Source: CAZCVI01 sp964502145 (lineage in GTDB: Bacteria; Acidobacteriota; Aminicenantia; UBA2199). Taken from it: a DNA stretch of 64,000 nucleotides. The translations under genes and the position numbers were made by a program. How positions within the stretch are numbered: position 1 is the stretch's first letter; every line of letters begins with the position of its first letter. The stretch is from contig CAZCVI010000020.1 of assembly GCA_964502145.1 (NCBI GenBank), positions 30,224-94,223 of the forward strand. The letters run 5' to 3'. The notes beneath the pieces were generated by a model. It saw nothing but the letters and a program-made list of their open reading frames with translations. It was not told the origin of the DNA and did no database searches. Of the stretch, positions 47,329 through 57,196 are shown piece by piece.

Positions 47329-50300
47329 ATGACTATTCATGCTGATATGTTGGCTGATTTGCTGTTTGCTGTGCAGGGGGAGTTTAAGCGGGGCATTACT
47401 TTTGTAAAGAGTAAGAGTGAAGAGACTTTTCTCTCTTATGGTGAACTGCTTGAACAGGCTCTATTACGTTGGGAAGAATGGCAACGTTTGGGCATTGTTG
47501 CAGGCGCCGAATTGGTGTTGCAAGTGGAGGATCAGGAACAATTTATTATTACCTTCTGGGCCGCTGTAGTAGGGGGCTGTGTGCCGATTCCTTTTTCAGT
47601 CAGGGTAATGGATATGGATGAGCATATGCTGGTGTTGCAGAATATTCTAGCCACATTGGAGAATCCCATTGTCCTGACCGATTGCCCTGAAATCATAAAC
47701 ACGTTACCACCCCACCATAAAATCATCCCCATCGCCCCCATTATAAAAAGTTTTGCAGGGGTCCAGGGGACAGTTTTTCAAAAGAGTCCCCTGGCCGCCG
47801 GAGGCAAAAACATTGCTTTTATCCAATACTCTTCCGGTTCAACTGGAACTCCTAAAGGTGTGGTGCTCAGTGCAACAAATGTTTTGGCTAATATTCGCGC
47901 TATACTTAGCGGTATTCGAGCGCGATATGAGGATGTGTCGTTATCTTGGATGCCCTTGACCCATGATATGGGCTTGATTGGTTTTCATCTCGTCCCGTTG
48001 GCTGCTGGCGTGCCGCAGGTGCTGTTGCCGGTTGAATTATTCGTGCGCCATCCACTGCTGTGGATGGAAAAAGTTTCGCAACATCAAGCTACCGTGTTGG
48101 GGAGCCCTGATTTTGGCATGAAACTGTTTTTAGGGGCGTTAAAAGAGCATTCCAATTATGACTGGCAATTGGCACAGGTGCGCATTATTTTTAATGGCGC
48201 TGAACCCGTGTTTGCAGAGACGTGCCGGAAGTTTAGCACGGCATTGCTCAAGTATGGCTTGCAACCCCACGTGCTTTTTCCCGTGTATGGCTTGGCTGAA
48301 GCCACACTGGCCGTGACTTTTCCTGCACCCGGTGAACCCGTGCAAGTGATTACGGTTAGCAGGCAGAGTTTAGCCGTGGGCGAGGAAGTGATTTACGTGG
48401 GCGCGGAAGCAGGGGAAGATGCCACGCCATTGGTCGCGCTGGGTGGCCCGGTGGCTGGGTGCCAGGTGCGCATTATTGATGATTTAAATCTGGAGTTAAC
48501 GGAAAACCGGCTGGGACATATTGTGATCCGGGGCGAAAATGTGACGGGAGGGTATTATCGCAATGAAGAAGAAACCACCCGCGCTTTTACTGCTGATGGG
48601 TGGTTAAGAACCGGCGATCTGGGCTTCTGGTGGGCTGGACAATTGGTCGTAGCTGGACGCGTTAAAGAGATGGTGGTGGTTAATGGTTTGAATATTTATT
48701 TACCTGACCTCGAACGAATCGCCGGGGAAACATTGGGTATTGACACCCGTAAAATTGTGTGTTGCCCATTAGACAGAGAAACCAATGGCGGGGAAATTAT
48801 CGGGGTTTTTGTAGTCTGGCGCCGCGATAGTGAAACGTTCTTGCCATTGGCTCAAGAGTTGCGACGGGTGATGTTGCAAAAGACCGGTGTGACGATTGGC
48901 CCGGTGATTCCCGTGGCGCGGATTCCTAAAACTACCAGTGGTAAACGCAAACGTTATGAATTGGCACGTCGCTACCATGAGGGCGAATTTACACCCGTGC
49001 AACAGGTTGCGCCTGTTGTAACTGTGCCGCAGGCTGGTAGTGTTGAAGCGCAACTCCTGGATATTCTGCACCGCCAATTAGGGGTAACCGGGATCGGCGT
49101 GGAAGATAATTTAAGTCATTTCGGTTTGAATTCTTTAAAACTTCCTCCCTTGCATGATGAGGTGGAACAACTTTTCCCCGGTCTGGTGAAACTGACCGAT
49201 TATTATCGCTTTGCCAATATCGCTGCCATGTCCGCTTGGATTCGCGCCCAACAACAGCTTCCCCGCGTGGCAGAATCTCTGTCTAAAAATACCACCATTC
49301 ATCGACAGACACGAAAAGAGGGTATGAAGAAATTAGCGTTGTTGTTTCCCGGGCAGGGGTCGCAACATGTGGGTATGGGGCAGGATTTGTGTACCTATTT
49401 TCCCGTGGCAAGCCGAGCTTTTGAAGAGGCGTCCGATATTTTGCAGCAAGATATCAAACGCCTCTGTTTTGCCGCGGAGTTAGAGGAATTAACCCGCACT
49501 GAAAATGCCCAGCCCGCCATTCTGACCGTCAGTGTCGCCAAGTACCGCGTGTTCCAGCAAGAATTGGGCATTGTGCCCTGTCTGGGTGCCGGACACAGTC
49601 TCGGCGAATATTCCGCTCTGGTCTGTGGGAATGCGTTAACCTTCCGCGAGGGGTTGTTGCTGGTCAAACAGCGCGGGCGTTTAATGGCCCAAGCTTCCCA
49701 AATGGGCAATGGTAGCATGAGTGCCATTTCCGGGCTGCATAAAAACGCCGTGTTAGAAGAGTGCCGCAAAATCGACAGTGAAAACCACCGCGTGGTCGTG
49801 GCTAATATTAATGCCGCCACCCAGGTCGTGATTTCCGGTCACACAGAAGCCTTGGCCAAGGCCCACGAACGCCTGACTGCCCTGGGTGCGCGCGTGGTGC
49901 CATTACATGTCAGTGCTGCTTTTCACAGTCCCTTGATGGAACCTTCCGCCCAGGAATTTGCCCGTGAATTGAGTCGGTATCATTTTAAAATGCCTGATTG
50001 GCCCATTATTTCGAATGTCACGGCCCAACCCTACCCCGATAAAGCCAGTATTCCACTGTTATTGCAACGGCAATTAACCGCACCCATCCTGTGGGCCGAT
50101 ATCATGGAGTATATTAAAGCCCAGGCAGTGACGACGGCCATTGAATTGGGTCCCAAAAAAGTGCTGAAGAATCTGTTCAAAAAAAGCAGCCGTGATATTA
50201 CGGTTTATTCTGCCAATACCCAGTCCGATTTACTGGCACTACAGGAGTTAAACCCGGTGGACTTCGTGGATAAACGCCCCAATCTGTTGGAACGTTGTTT

Positions 50301-53300
50301 GGCTATGGCGGTGTCCACAGTCAATCGAAATTTTGACGAATCTGCTTATCAAGTGGGCGTGATTGAACCCTACCGCCGCATCCACGATATGTTCTACCGC
50401 TTGCAAGCAGAAAAGCGCGACCCGGAACCGCACCACTTGGAAGAAGCGGTCACGCTGTTAAAACAAATATTCGCCACCAAAGGTGTTCCCGTTGCAGAAC
50501 AATCGCAACGACTCCAGCACATTTTCCAAGAAATCTCTTTCACTCCGTCCATGTCGTCCACACTGTCCATGTCGTCCATTCCGTCCATAGAAATAAAGCG
50601 GCAGGATGCCGCTTCTACTAATATAGATATCGCGGTGATTGGGGTCAGCTTGCGCACCTCTTTAGCCGAGAATGTGGGGCAATTCTGGCAGAATCTGGTG
50701 GCGGGCCGCGATTGTACCCGGGAGATTCCCGATGACCGGCAAAACGATATTGATGACTATTTGCCCCACCTGTTTAAGATTAAACTGGATGAAGCCAGTC
50801 GTACTAGCAAAAAAAGATATTTAACCGGTGGGTATTTAGAGCACATTGACCGGTTTGATTATCGTTTTTTCCGCTTATCGCCCAAAGAAGCCAGTTTACT
50901 TGACCCCTGCCAGCGCGTGTTTCTCGAAGAAGCCTACCATGTGCTGGAAGATGCCGGTTATGCGGGTAGGGGAGTCATGGATTCCGATACTGGCGTGTAT
51001 GTTGGCTATTCCGATGATGTCAAGTTAAATTATTTCCAAATGATCAGTCAGATGGAACCCGAATCGATTGCCCAGGCCATAGCGGGGAACCTCTCTTCGA
51101 TTGTTCCTACCCGCATTTCCTATTTTATGGATTTAAAAGGGCCGGGAATTCTCGTGGATACCGCGTGTTCTTCCTCGCTCGTTGCCATTCATCTCGCGTG
51201 TCAAGCTATTCGGAGTGGTGATTGTGAGCAGGCTATTGCAGGCGGCGTGCGTATTCAGCTCGTGCCTTTGATTCATACCGCTAAAGTTGGTTTTGAGTCT
51301 TCCGATGGCAAGACCCGCACCTTTGATGATGATTCCGATGGCGTTGGTTCCGGTGAGGGAGCGGCTGCCGTGTTGTTAAAACCGTTGGACAACGCGTTAC
51401 GGGATAGTGATCATATTTACGCCGTGATCAAGGGCAGTGCCATGAATCAGGATGGGCAGTCGCTGGGAATTACTGCTCCCAGTGCCGATGCGCAGACGCG
51501 GGTGCTTATTAAGGCTTGGAAAAATGCTGGGATCAATCCCGAGACACTCTCTTATATTGAAACCCATGGCACAGGCACACGGGTGGGGGATCCGATTGAA
51601 GTGGAGGCGTTAACTGCCGCGTTTAAGCAGTTTACCAATAAGAAACAGTTTTGTGCCGTGGGTTCCGTGAAACCTAATATTGGACATTTGTTTGAAGCGT
51701 CGGGGATTTTTGGTTTTATTAAAGCCGTCTTGTCTCTGGAGAAAAAAGTATTGCCCCCCCTGTTGTTTTTTAATCGGCCCAATCGGCATATCTCTTTTGA
51801 ACAGTCAGCCCTTTATATTCAGGATCAATTAACCCCGTGGAATCCCCAGAGTTATCCCCGTCGGTGTGGAGTCACTGCCTTTGGTTTCAGTGGCACCAAT
51901 TGCCATATCGTTCTTGAAGAGTTCCCACAGCACACGCAAAATAGTAAAACGTGTTCCGAGGGCCGGAAGTATTGTTTCCCGTTGTCTGCCAAATCCAAAG
52001 AGGCGCTACATTCTTTCGTTCACTCTTACCAGGAGTTTCTTGCCACTGTATCCGAAGATCAATTGGCCAGCCTCTGTTTTACCGCCGGGATCGGGCGCGG
52101 GCATTTTACTTTTCGTCTCGCGTTGATCGTTGAGAGTGTCGCCCAGTTGCAGCAGAGGTTCCAGCAGTTAGCCAGTGATGGTGTGGGTGAAGCCACCGGT
52201 ATTTATTACGGTGAGGTCGGGAAAACTTCCACGGTCACTTTATTTGCTCCCGATGAAGACCCCGAAGTGGTCGCACGGCACTATGTGAGTGGCGTGGAAC
52301 CGGATTGGCAGCACTTTTATCGTGGTAGCGACGTTCATCGTTTATCATTGCCTTTATATCCCTTTGAAGCCAATCGCTGTTGGTTGGATATTCCAACTTT
52401 TGCAGAGCACACGCAGAAACCCTTGGAAGGCAAGCTGTTTTTTGACATGGTCTGGGTAGAGGAACGGCTCCCGGAGCCAGAGGAACCGCGCCCCAGCACT
52501 GGGCTGGTATTATTGGTACGAGACAAGGACGGTTTAGGTCAGTTATTGGCCCAAGAGTTAGTAAAAACCGGTTCCCAGGTAGTGGAAATTCTTCCCGGTA
52601 TAAAATTCGCGCCATTGGCCCCGTATTGTTTCCAGGTCGATGGTTCCGAGGCTCATTATGAGAAAGTATTATTAGCGCTTGCTGGTTTGCCCGTGGCGCG
52701 GGTGATTTTTCTGGCTGGATCGCAACCTGCGGTGACCAGTTTGACCGCGTTGTTCCGTTGTCAGAAACAGGGTACCTATCCTCTGTTTCATTTAACCAAG
52801 ATGTTGCTCAAACATTATTCCACGGACAAGATGGAATATATCGTAATTACAAATTATGTCCATGCCATCACCACGCGGGAGACGTGTATCAAGCCTGAGA
52901 ACGCCCCGTTAATGGGGTTAACCTATGCCATTGATCAGGAATGCGAGAACATCACGACCCGTTGTATTGATATGGACGACACCATGACTCTGGACCAATT
53001 GGTGGCCGAAATCCAAGCGCCCAAGCAGTATCGTCTCGCTGCGTATCGGGAGGGTCATCGTTATGTGGAGCGTTTTGTGCCGCTGGAAATAGAAAAAGCC
53101 GCAGCCAGTCCGGTGGAGTTTGTTTGTACCGGTGTGTACATGATCACGGGTGGCACGGGTGGGATTGGTTTGGAGATGGGCCAATATCTGGCGACCAAAG
53201 CGCCGGGGATTACGATTGCCCTGATCAATCGTTCGCCCATGCCCGCATCTGCGCAATGGGATGAGATTCTGGAAGAGGAAGAGGATAAATCAACCTGCAA

Positions 53301-54258
53301 AAAAATTACGGCCATTCGGGAAATGGAAGCGTTGGGTGCCAGGGTTATATTAAAAACTGCGGATTGTGCTGTTTTAAAGGAGATGAAAGCGGTATTCACT
53401 GATTTGCGGGCGCGGTTTGGTCGTATCAATGGCATTATTCATGGCGCGGGCGTAGAAGGGGAGGGTTTGTTAGTACGCAAGAGTGAGCAAAAGTTCGCCA
53501 ATGTTCTGAACCCGAAAGTAGCGGGCACGTGGATATTGGATCATCTCAGTCGTGTCGATAAGCTCGACTTTCTCATCTTGTTTTCCTCTGTCGCCACCTT
53601 TCTAATGAACGTCGGGCAAACCGATTATACCGCAGCCAATGCCTATTTGGATGCTTTTTCCCAGTATCGCAATCGTCGTGGCCAAAAAACAATAGCGGTC
53701 AATTGGGTCACGTGGAAAGAGACGGGTATGGCGGTTCATTTTAATGTAAATTTTGATATTATTTTCAAAGCCATTCCCACGGCCCAAGCCGTCGCTGCTT
53801 TAGATATCTTAATCCAAAAAAAAGTGACGCGGGTATTAGTAGGTGAATTAAATATTCACTCCAAATTAGTCAATTTGTTAAAGAATGCCCAGTTCCAATT
53901 GGACGCACCGATTCGCAGCATCATCGACACGCCCGATTTGCCTGCCAAAACCCAAAGCCTAGAGAATCAACGAAAAAAAGCCCGCGCTGTAAAACTTACG
54001 GGCCACGAAGATGGGCAATACAGCCAGGCGGAACTTTTGGTCGCCCGGGTCTGGGGGGAAGTGCTAGGTTTTGATGAGTTCAAAGTGACGGATAACTTCT
54101 ATGAACTCGGCGGGGATTCGATTCTAGCGACGCAAGTAGTGAATCGCTTGAACAGTGAAAATAATCTGAAGATTGCATTGATAGAAATATTCAATTACGA
54201 AACGATTAAAGAGCTGGCGCAATATGTGGAGAAGCAGATAGGGGAACGAAGCGAGTAA
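47329..54258 (+). CDS. type I polyketide synthase: FAAL-ACP-AT-KS-KR-ACP
   Basis: 2,309 residues. Domains in order: fatty-acyl-AMP ligase (1-~560; YSSGSTGTPKGV, MPLTHDMGLIGFHL), ACP1 (about 575-645; FGLNSLKL, S602), acyltransferase (about 665-970; GHSLGE S757, AAFHSPL H866), Ser-rich linker (about 1065-1090), ketosynthase (about 1097-1535; DTACSSS C1280, HGTGT H1413, NIGH H1453), KS-linker and 'LPLYPFEANRCW' segment without an AT, ketoreductase (GGTGGIG at 1941, S2087, Y2100) and ACP2 (about 2225-2300; LGGDS S2264). It probably loads a fatty acid as acyl-AMP, extends it once and reduces it to a beta-hydroxyacyl chain. No thioesterase is present. AT before KS is the reverse of the normal cis-AT order. 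The start follows GAGAAG. Confidence 0.93.
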   Translation: MTIHADMLADLLFAVQGEFKRGITFVKSKSEETFLSYGELLEQALLRWEEWQRLGIVAGAELVLQVEDQEQFIITFWAAVVGGCVPIPFSVRVMDMDEHMLVLQNILATLENPIVLTDCPEIINTLPPHHKIIPIAPIIKSFAGVQGTVFQKSPLAAGGKNIAFIQYSSGSTGTPKGVVLSATNVLANIRAILSGIRARYEDVSLSWMPLTHDMGLIGFHLVPLAAGVPQVLLPVELFVRHPLLWMEKVSQHQATVLGSPDFGMKLFLGALKEHSNYDWQLAQVRIIFNGAEPVFAETCRKFSTALLKYGLQPHVLFPVYGLAEATLAVTFPAPGEPVQVITVSRQSLAVGEEVIYVGAEAGEDATPLVALGGPVAGCQVRIIDDLNLELTENRLGHIVIRGENVTGGYYRNEEETTRAFTADGWLRTGDLGFWWAGQLVVAGRVKEMVVVNGLNIYLPDLERIAGETLGIDTRKIVCCPLDRETNGGEIIGVFVVWRRDSETFLPLAQELRRVMLQKTGVTIGPVIPVARIPKTTSGKRKRYELARRYHEGEFTPVQQVAPVVTVPQAGSVEAQLLDILHRQLGVTGIGVEDNLSHFGLNSLKLPPLHDEVEQLFPGLVKLTDYYRFANIAAMSAWIRAQQQLPRVAESLSKNTTIHRQTRKEGMKKLALLFPGQGSQHVGMGQDLCTYFPVASRAFEEASDILQQDIKRLCFAAELEELTRTENAQPAILTVSVAKYRVFQQELGIVPCLGAGHSLGEYSALVCGNALTFREGLLLVKQRGRLMAQASQMGNGSMSAISGLHKNAVLEECRKIDSENHRVVVANINAATQVVISGHTEALAKAHERLTALGARVVPLHVSAAFHSPLMEPSAQEFARELSRYHFKMPDWPIISNVTAQPYPDKASIPLLLQRQLTAPILWADIMEYIKAQAVTTAIELGPKKVLKNLFKKSSRDITVYSANTQSDLLALQELNPVDFVDKRPNLLERCLAMAVSTVNRNFDESAYQVGVIEPYRRIHDMFYRLQAEKRDPEPHHLEEAVTLLKQIFATKGVPVAEQSQRLQHIFQEISFTPSMSSTLSMSSIPSIEIKRQDAASTNIDIAVIGVSLRTSLAENVGQFWQNLVAGRDCTREIPDDRQNDIDDYLPHLFKIKLDEASRTSKKRYLTGGYLEHIDRFDYRFFRLSPKEASLLDPCQRVFLEEAYHVLEDAGYAGRGVMDSDTGVYVGYSDDVKLNYFQMISQMEPESIAQAIAGNLSSIVPTRISYFMDLKGPGILVDTACSSSLVAIHLACQAIRSGDCEQAIAGGVRIQLVPLIHTAKVGFESSDGKTRTFDDDSDGVGSGEGAAAVLLKPLDNALRDSDHIYAVIKGSAMNQDGQSLGITAPSADAQTRVLIKAWKNAGINPETLSYIETHGTGTRVGDPIEVEALTAAFKQFTNKKQFCAVGSVKPNIGHLFEASGIFGFIKAVLSLEKKVLPPLLFFNRPNRHISFEQSALYIQDQLTPWNPQSYPRRCGVTAFGFSGTNCHIVLEEFPQHTQNSKTCSEGRKYCFPLSAKSKEALHSFVHSYQEFLATVSEDQLASLCFTAGIGRGHFTFRLALIVESVAQLQQRFQQLASDGVGEATGIYYGEVGKTSTVTLFAPDEDPEVVARHYVSGVEPDWQHFYRGSDVHRLSLPLYPFEANRCWLDIPTFAEHTQKPLEGKLFFDMVWVEERLPEPEEPRPSTGLVLLVRDKDGLGQLLAQELVKTGSQVVEILPGIKFAPLAPYCFQVDGSEAHYEKVLLALAGLPVARVIFLAGSQPAVTSLTALFRCQKQGTYPLFHLTKMLLKHYSTDKMEYIVITNYVHAITTRETCIKPENAPLMGLTYAIDQECENITTRCIDMDDTMTLDQLVAEIQAPKQYRLAAYREGHRYVERFVPLEIEKAAASPVEFVCTGVYMITGGTGGIGLEMGQYLATKAPGITIALINRSPMPASAQWDEILEEEEDKSTCKKITAIREMEALGARVILKTADCAVLKEMKAVFTDLRARFGRINGIIHGAGVEGEGLLVRKSEQKFANVLNPKVAGTWILDHLSRVDKLDFLILFSSVATFLMNVGQTDYTAANAYLDAFSQYRNRRGQKTIAVNWVTWKETGMAVHFNVNFDIIFKAIPTAQAVAALDILIQKKVTRVLVGELNIHSKLVNLLKNAQFQLDAPIRSIIDTPDLPAKTQSLENQRKKARAVKLTGHEDGQYSQAELLVARVWGEVLGFDEFKVTDNFYELGGDSILATQVVNRLNSENNLKIALIEIFNYETIKELAQYVEKQIGERSE
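50547..50591 (+). repeat. in-frame 9-nt array G inside the PKS gene
   Basis: Five units: GTCCATGTC, GTCCACACT, GTCCATGTC, GTCCATTCC, GTCCATAGA. They encode a Ser/Met/Pro-rich stretch (PSMSSTLSMSSIPSI) in the linker between the AT and KS domains. The same 9-nt unit forms intergenic element F. Confidence 0.9.
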
Positions 54259-54270
54259 AAAAGAGATATT

Positions 54271-54440
54271 GGCCCACGAATTTACACGGATTATCACGAA
54301 TGAACACGAAGAGAAGGTCAATTCTTTTAATTCGTGGAAATTCGGGAAATTCGTGGGCCAAAATCCTTTAAAGCTGTGTCATAGATTTGAAAGGAATCCA
54401 CCGGGAGATGGATTCCACCCCCCGGTGTTCCTGTTAAACG
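54271..54440. repeat. CACGAA-type palindromic repeat, copy 1
   Basis: 54271-54359 begins GGCCCACGAATTTACACGGA with CACGAA/CACGGA recurring every 10 nt and ends in the inverted form AAATTCGTGGGCC. A second part (54390-54440) holds the hairpin GGAATCCA-CCGGGAGA-TGGATTCC and ACCGGG/CCCGGT pairs. It lies just behind the stop of a Cys-rich peptide gene and may act as its terminator on the minus strand. Confidence 0.85.
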
Positions 54441-54443
54441 GGT

Positions 54444-54749
54444 CTACCAACCATTGCATTCATTACTACTACCTTCGCATATCAAGTACAGAGTAAAAAG
54501 GAAGCCGTCTTCACTATCCTCACAGGTTACACTATAAGTACCCACACACAGTTGAGCTTCACATGCGGCGTAAATTAGGAAAGAATGGATAAAATCTCCA
54601 CCTGGGTGGCAACTCATCTCGGCCAAAACATCACAATTGTTTGTTGGGGTGCATTTTTTCAATGCAAGTCCTTTCACTTGAACGGTAAAGGTACTGGCCA
54701 TTAATAGAAAAATAATGGCGGCAATGGTAAAAAAAGTTGTTTTTTTCAT
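54444..54749 (-). CDS. small secreted eight-cysteine peptide (Cys8 peptide 1)
   Basis: 101 residues. Signal peptide (about 1-29) with the junction VKGLALKKC. The mature part has Cys at 33, 39, 47, 63, 68, 76, 91 and 98 and ends ECNGW. Its ATG overlaps the stop of the propeller gene upstream (ATGA), so the two are translationally coupled, and AGGAG lies 5 nt before the ATG. A paralogue at 57622-57921 keeps all eight cysteines and the C-terminal EC-x2-W while the rest has diverged, which points to a disulfide-rich fold. In organisation it recalls the Bacteroidetes pairs of NVEALA peptides with six-bladed propellers, with GLA in place of NVEALA; that relation is an analogy, not shown. Function unknown. 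Confidence 0.85.
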   Translation of the reverse strand: MKKTTFFTIAAIIFLLMASTFTVQVKGLALKKCTPTNNCDVLAEMSCHPGGDFIHSFLIYAACEAQLCVGTYSVTCEDSEDGFLFTLYLICEGSSNECNGW

Positions 54750-55894
54750 TTCTTCTCCTGTACTATTATTGGATGATAATCTCCAGATGCTAAGCCGTAG
54801 AACAAGCCGTTTCTTCGGGCTTTGAATTGCACACGACCTTGTTCGTATTCAAACACGCGCATCAGCTTGCCACGGAAATTTATCTGGTATATGACACTTT
54901 TGTTTTTACCGGACATAAATTGAAGATAGAAAAATGATTCAGTCTCATCAACAAAACAAGAATTAAACATGGGAATCTCGAAGAGAGCCACCTCGTTGGG
55001 ACTCATTTTTTTTTGCTGTTGAAGGGCTTTTTCCAATCTCTCTTTGTATTTGGGCAACACACTGTCAATTAAAACGTCAAAATTCCGGATCATTTTGTGT
55101 CCCTGGAATAGGTAGACTGAAGAAGGACGATGCAAGAACACAAATAACAAGCCATCGGCGGTTAACGAATAGGTGGTATTACTCCGATCCGCATTTAACC
55201 AGCCTTTCTCTTGATAATAGTCCTTTAAGCGACTCTGGGCATAAAATTCCTCGAACGCCGGTCGGAAAATGGTGAAACAATCATTCAAATTCCGGGATAA
55301 AAAAGAATGCATAATATCCATTTTATCATTCAACTGATCAATGATGGCACCATTAACAGAATAGGCAAACATGCAGCCATTTTTATCGACCATGGGGCGA
55401 AAGGCCAAACGGTTTTTGCCGCTCCGGTTCAATATTGTCTCCTTCAGAAATTGACCCTTGTCAGTGTACTGGAGCAGCTTATCGTCGATTCCATCGTGGA
55501 GATAAATTCGACCATCTACTCCGGCTGAAATCTCCTTGTTCGTTCCACCTTCAGGATTAACTTGCCCTCGAAGAGCGCCATGGTCCAAAAATTGCCCAAC
55601 GTATTCAAATTTGTCGTTAAAAATGAAAATCTTAACCAGTTTCATGTCATAGACATACAGCCATTTGCTCTTGGATACAGCAATCGACCAAGGGTTGGCC
55701 ATGAATAAACCTTTGTTATAATCCGGTAAGATCTCTTTGACCACCACCAGCTTGGAACGGGGTACCTTTGCCTCAAAATGGGTGGGCTTTGGTATTTCCA
55801 GTAATTCCTGTCCCCATCCCCAAATGGAAAGCAGTAACACCATCAACCCAATCATGGTCATGGATTGAAAATTTCTACTCTTTTTATTTATCAT
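54746..55894 (-). CDS. exported six-bladed beta-propeller protein 1
   Basis: 382 residues with an N-terminal signal (hydrophobic 12-28, ending WGWGQ). The region after it starts ELLEIPKPTHFEAKVPRSKLVVVKEI, which is nearly the same in all three propellers of this cluster. YVGQFLDHGALRGQ occupies the position where relatives have the NHL/6-bladed signature 'G.FLEKG.GPGE'. The C-terminus ends FKARRNGLFYGLASGDYHPII. AGGAG precedes the ATG. It lies 42 nt after propeller 2 and overlaps the Cys8 peptide gene, so it belongs to a three-gene operon. Such propellers are usually ligand- or peptide-binding; a role in handling the Cys8 peptide is inference from coupling. Confidence 0.82.
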   Translation of the reverse strand: MINKKSRNFQSMTMIGLMVLLLSIWGWGQELLEIPKPTHFEAKVPRSKLVVVKEILPDYNKGLFMANPWSIAVSKSKWLYVYDMKLVKIFIFNDKFEYVGQFLDHGALRGQVNPEGGTNKEISAGVDGRIYLHDGIDDKLLQYTDKGQFLKETILNRSGKNRLAFRPMVDKNGCMFAYSVNGAIIDQLNDKMDIMHSFLSRNLNDCFTIFRPAFEEFYAQSRLKDYYQEKGWLNADRSNTTYSLTADGLLFVFLHRPSSVYLFQGHKMIRNFDVLIDSVLPKYKERLEKALQQQKKMSPNEVALFEIPMFNSCFVDETESFFYLQFMSGKNKSVIYQINFRGKLMRVFEYEQGRVQFKARRNGLFYGLASGDYHPIIVQEKK

Positions 55895-55936
55895 ATTTGT
55901 TTCTCCTTTCGCTCAACCGCTAACCATAACAAGGTT

Positions 55937-57127
55937 TCATTTTCCCTCACTTTTAAATATAATGGGATAACACTCATCCTCGTCAGTATTTCTTACAATT
56001 CCGTAAAATAGGCCATTTCTTTTGGCCATGAGAGTCACTCGTAACTCTTTTGGAAAGGTAAGTATTCTAATAAGCTTCCCAGTGAAATCGATTTGGAATA
56101 AGATAAACTGTTTTTGTCCGATAGCCTGGAGATAAAAATATGGGGCATCATAATCCACGACGCACGAGAGAAACAATGGTACATCAGTATGAAAGAAAAA
56201 GTCCGATTTTTTTTTCTTGCCGACATTAATAATTATATCTATTGTCTTTTTATAGTTGGCTAAGACGCTGTCTATCAAAACATCAAACTTTCGCAGCAAA
56301 TTTTTTCCATTGAAGAGGTAAACGGTCGAGGGTCGGTGTAGATATATAAACAACAAACCATTTGCCGTAATATCACAGGTGGTATTTATTGTTGACGCAT
56401 CCAGCCAAAATTGGCTCTTAAAAAATTCTTTGAGTTTACTTGATTCCAGTTCCTTTTTTGATTTTATACCACTATAAAATTTTAAAAAATCAGGTTTACA
56501 ATAGATGTGATGGTTGTTCAATTCCTTCTGCAAGTAAGTATGAACCAGCTTCATTTGGTTATCCATTTGGTCAATGATGCCTCCATTTTTCGAATATATA
56601 TAAAAGAAGCCATTTTTGTCGACTATGGGGTAGAACGTCCCGGAAAACCTCTGGGTTCGATTGGTTTTAATATCCCGCAGGTAGCGACCGGAATCGGTAA
56701 ATTCAATAATTTTAGCATTTTTTCTGTCGCTGATATAAAATTTGTCATTCCAGCCTGCATAAATCTTCCAACCGAATTCACCTTGGGGGAACGTCTCCCC
56801 CGGTCCGATCCCTTTTTCTAGGAACTGCCCCACATACTCCCCCTTACTGTTCACCATGAAGACTTTCAATAATTTTTTGTCAAAAATATAAATTTGGCCA
56901 TTCTTATTTACAGCTATTTCGGTCGGTTCGGCCATAAATACATCATCATTAAAATCGAGGGGTATTTCCTTGACAACGACCAACTTGGATTGTGGTAGTC
57001 CCGCTGCATAATGGGTGGGTTTGGGTAAAGGAAAAAACTCTTGCCCAAACCCCAAAACGGGAAACAGCAGCACAACCATCCAGAATTTTGTTTTGGCAAA
57101 AATCGTCACTCTGTTTTTTTCTATCAT
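55937..57127 (-). CDS. exported six-bladed beta-propeller protein 2
   Basis: 396 residues. Signal peptide (about 13-28, VVLLFPVLGFGQ). Propeller blades show GQFLEKGIGPGETF, NKNGQIYIFDKK, DKNGFFYIYSKNGG and RNGLFYGIV. The start follows GGAGAAGAG. It is the first gene of the propeller 2 - propeller 1 - Cys8 peptide 1 operon and is preceded by a 200-nt leader that contains a conserved upstream ORF. The N-terminal 30 residues are almost identical to those of propeller 3 (MIEKNRVTIFAKTKFW versus MMEKNRLTIFAKTKFW), which shows recent duplication or ongoing gene conversion, while the blades have diverged. Location: periplasm or exterior. Confidence 0.82.
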   Translation of the reverse strand: MIEKNRVTIFAKTKFWMVVLLFPVLGFGQEFFPLPKPTHYAAGLPQSKLVVVKEIPLDFNDDVFMAEPTEIAVNKNGQIYIFDKKLLKVFMVNSKGEYVGQFLEKGIGPGETFPQGEFGWKIYAGWNDKFYISDRKNAKIIEFTDSGRYLRDIKTNRTQRFSGTFYPIVDKNGFFYIYSKNGGIIDQMDNQMKLVHTYLQKELNNHHIYCKPDFLKFYSGIKSKKELESSKLKEFFKSQFWLDASTINTTCDITANGLLFIYLHRPSTVYLFNGKNLLRKFDVLIDSVLANYKKTIDIIINVGKKKKSDFFFHTDVPLFLSCVVDYDAPYFYLQAIGQKQFILFQIDFTGKLIRILTFPKELRVTLMAKRNGLFYGIVRNTDEDECYPIIFKSEGK

Positions 57128-57196
57128 ATTCTCTTCTCCACTTGGTTTTTTAAGACAATTATGTCTGAACTTTTCATTTTTTATTCACCTCACGAT

